The notes under the pieces: model-generated
What the model saw: only the letters and a program-made list of their open reading frames with translations
What the model was told of the DNA's origin: nothing
Database searches by the model: none
Assembly (NCBI GenBank): GCA_937915485.1
Contig: CALGII010000127.1
Span: 1 to 5,982 of the forward strand
Length of the DNA: 5,982 nt
Source: an uncultured Ignavibacteriota bacterium
GTDB lineage: Bacteria > Bacteroidota > Ignavibacteria > Tepidaquicellales > Tepidaquicellaceae
Reading direction: 5' to 3'
Shown: positions 5,957 through 5,982 of the stretch, piece after piece
Layout: each line of letters begins with the position of its first letter
Numbering within the stretch: the first letter of the stretch is position 1
Position numbers and translations under genes: made by a program

Positions 5957-5982
5957 TTGCATTCCGACAGAGAAGTATGAAA

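Larger units (their letters stand above)
5602..5982. other. Non-coding region upstream of rlmB, largely repeat-derived
   Basis: No convincing protein gene or RNA gene lies in these 381 bases on either strand; the frames are short and composition-driven. Bases 5602-5689 are AT-rich with a possible rlmB promoter and a G-rich stretch (5668-5677). The rest is two copies of a structured repeat separated by 14 bases, the second running to the window edge. Confidence 0.7.
5865..5982. repeat. Structured intergenic repeat, copy 2 (118 bp to window edge)
   Basis: This is the second copy, in the same direction as copy 1 and starting 175 bases after it. It has the left block (5865-5894) and the right block (5893-5982) directly joined, so it looks like the simpler form of the unit. 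Its palindromes are stronger than those of copy 1: GCCCC-TAC-GGGGC at 5893-5905 and a perfect ACCCGC-TAAC-GCGGGT at 5941-5956. The match to copy 1 continues to the very last base of the window, so the true right end may lie beyond it. Confidence 0.88.

Noticed and set aside
5690..5982. CRISPR array
   Set aside because: The units are over 100 bases, only two are visible, and there are no short repeats with regular unique spacers. No cas gene is in the window.

Overview
The window looks like ordinary bacterial chromosome of moderate GC content. It holds seven complete protein genes, one gene fragment at the left edge, one clear terminator and a non-coding repeat region at the right edge. The organism is probably an anaerobic or facultative bacterium of the Bacteroidota/Ignavibacteriota kind. 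The hints are a ferredoxin-dependent 2-oxoacid oxidoreductase in its separate-subunit form, a short lipoprotein signal ending in Ser-Leu-Ser-Cys, erratic Shine-Dalgarno use, frequent ATA and AGG codons, and GC-palindrome intergenic repeats. None of these fixes the phylum, so that placement is inference with low confidence.

Left part (1-3832, all on +): after an unrecognised C-terminal fragment comes a tight run of vorB (alpha), vorA (thiamine-diphosphate subunit), vorC (gamma) and ilvE, with gaps of 22, 22 and 34 bases, closed by a strong rho-independent terminator at 3807-3832. The genes make chemical sense together. IlvE interconverts branched-chain amino acids and their 2-oxoacids, and the Vor complex interconverts those 2-oxoacids with branched acyl-CoAs, CO2 and reduced ferredoxin. 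The unit could run as amino-acid oxidation (energy, branched fatty-acid primers) or in reverse as reductive amino-acid synthesis. No ferredoxin-like (delta) subunit is visible in the window.

Middle part (3852-4811, +): a probable lipoprotein of the alpha/beta-hydrolase fold starts only 19 bases after the terminator T-tract. It is followed 6 bases later by a 52-residue single-pass membrane protein of unknown role.

Right part: rlmB, encoding a 23S rRNA 2'-O-methyltransferase of the SpoU/TrmH family, is on the minus strand and converges on the small membrane gene. Upstream of rlmB lie about 380 non-coding bases with two diverged copies of a structured repeat (5690-5850 and 5865-5982). Both copies keep two GC-rich palindromes, and the first also carries a 43-base insertion rich in short duplications. 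The second copy reaches the window edge. This repeat is the least explained part of the window. I see no convincing evidence of a novel multi-gene system.
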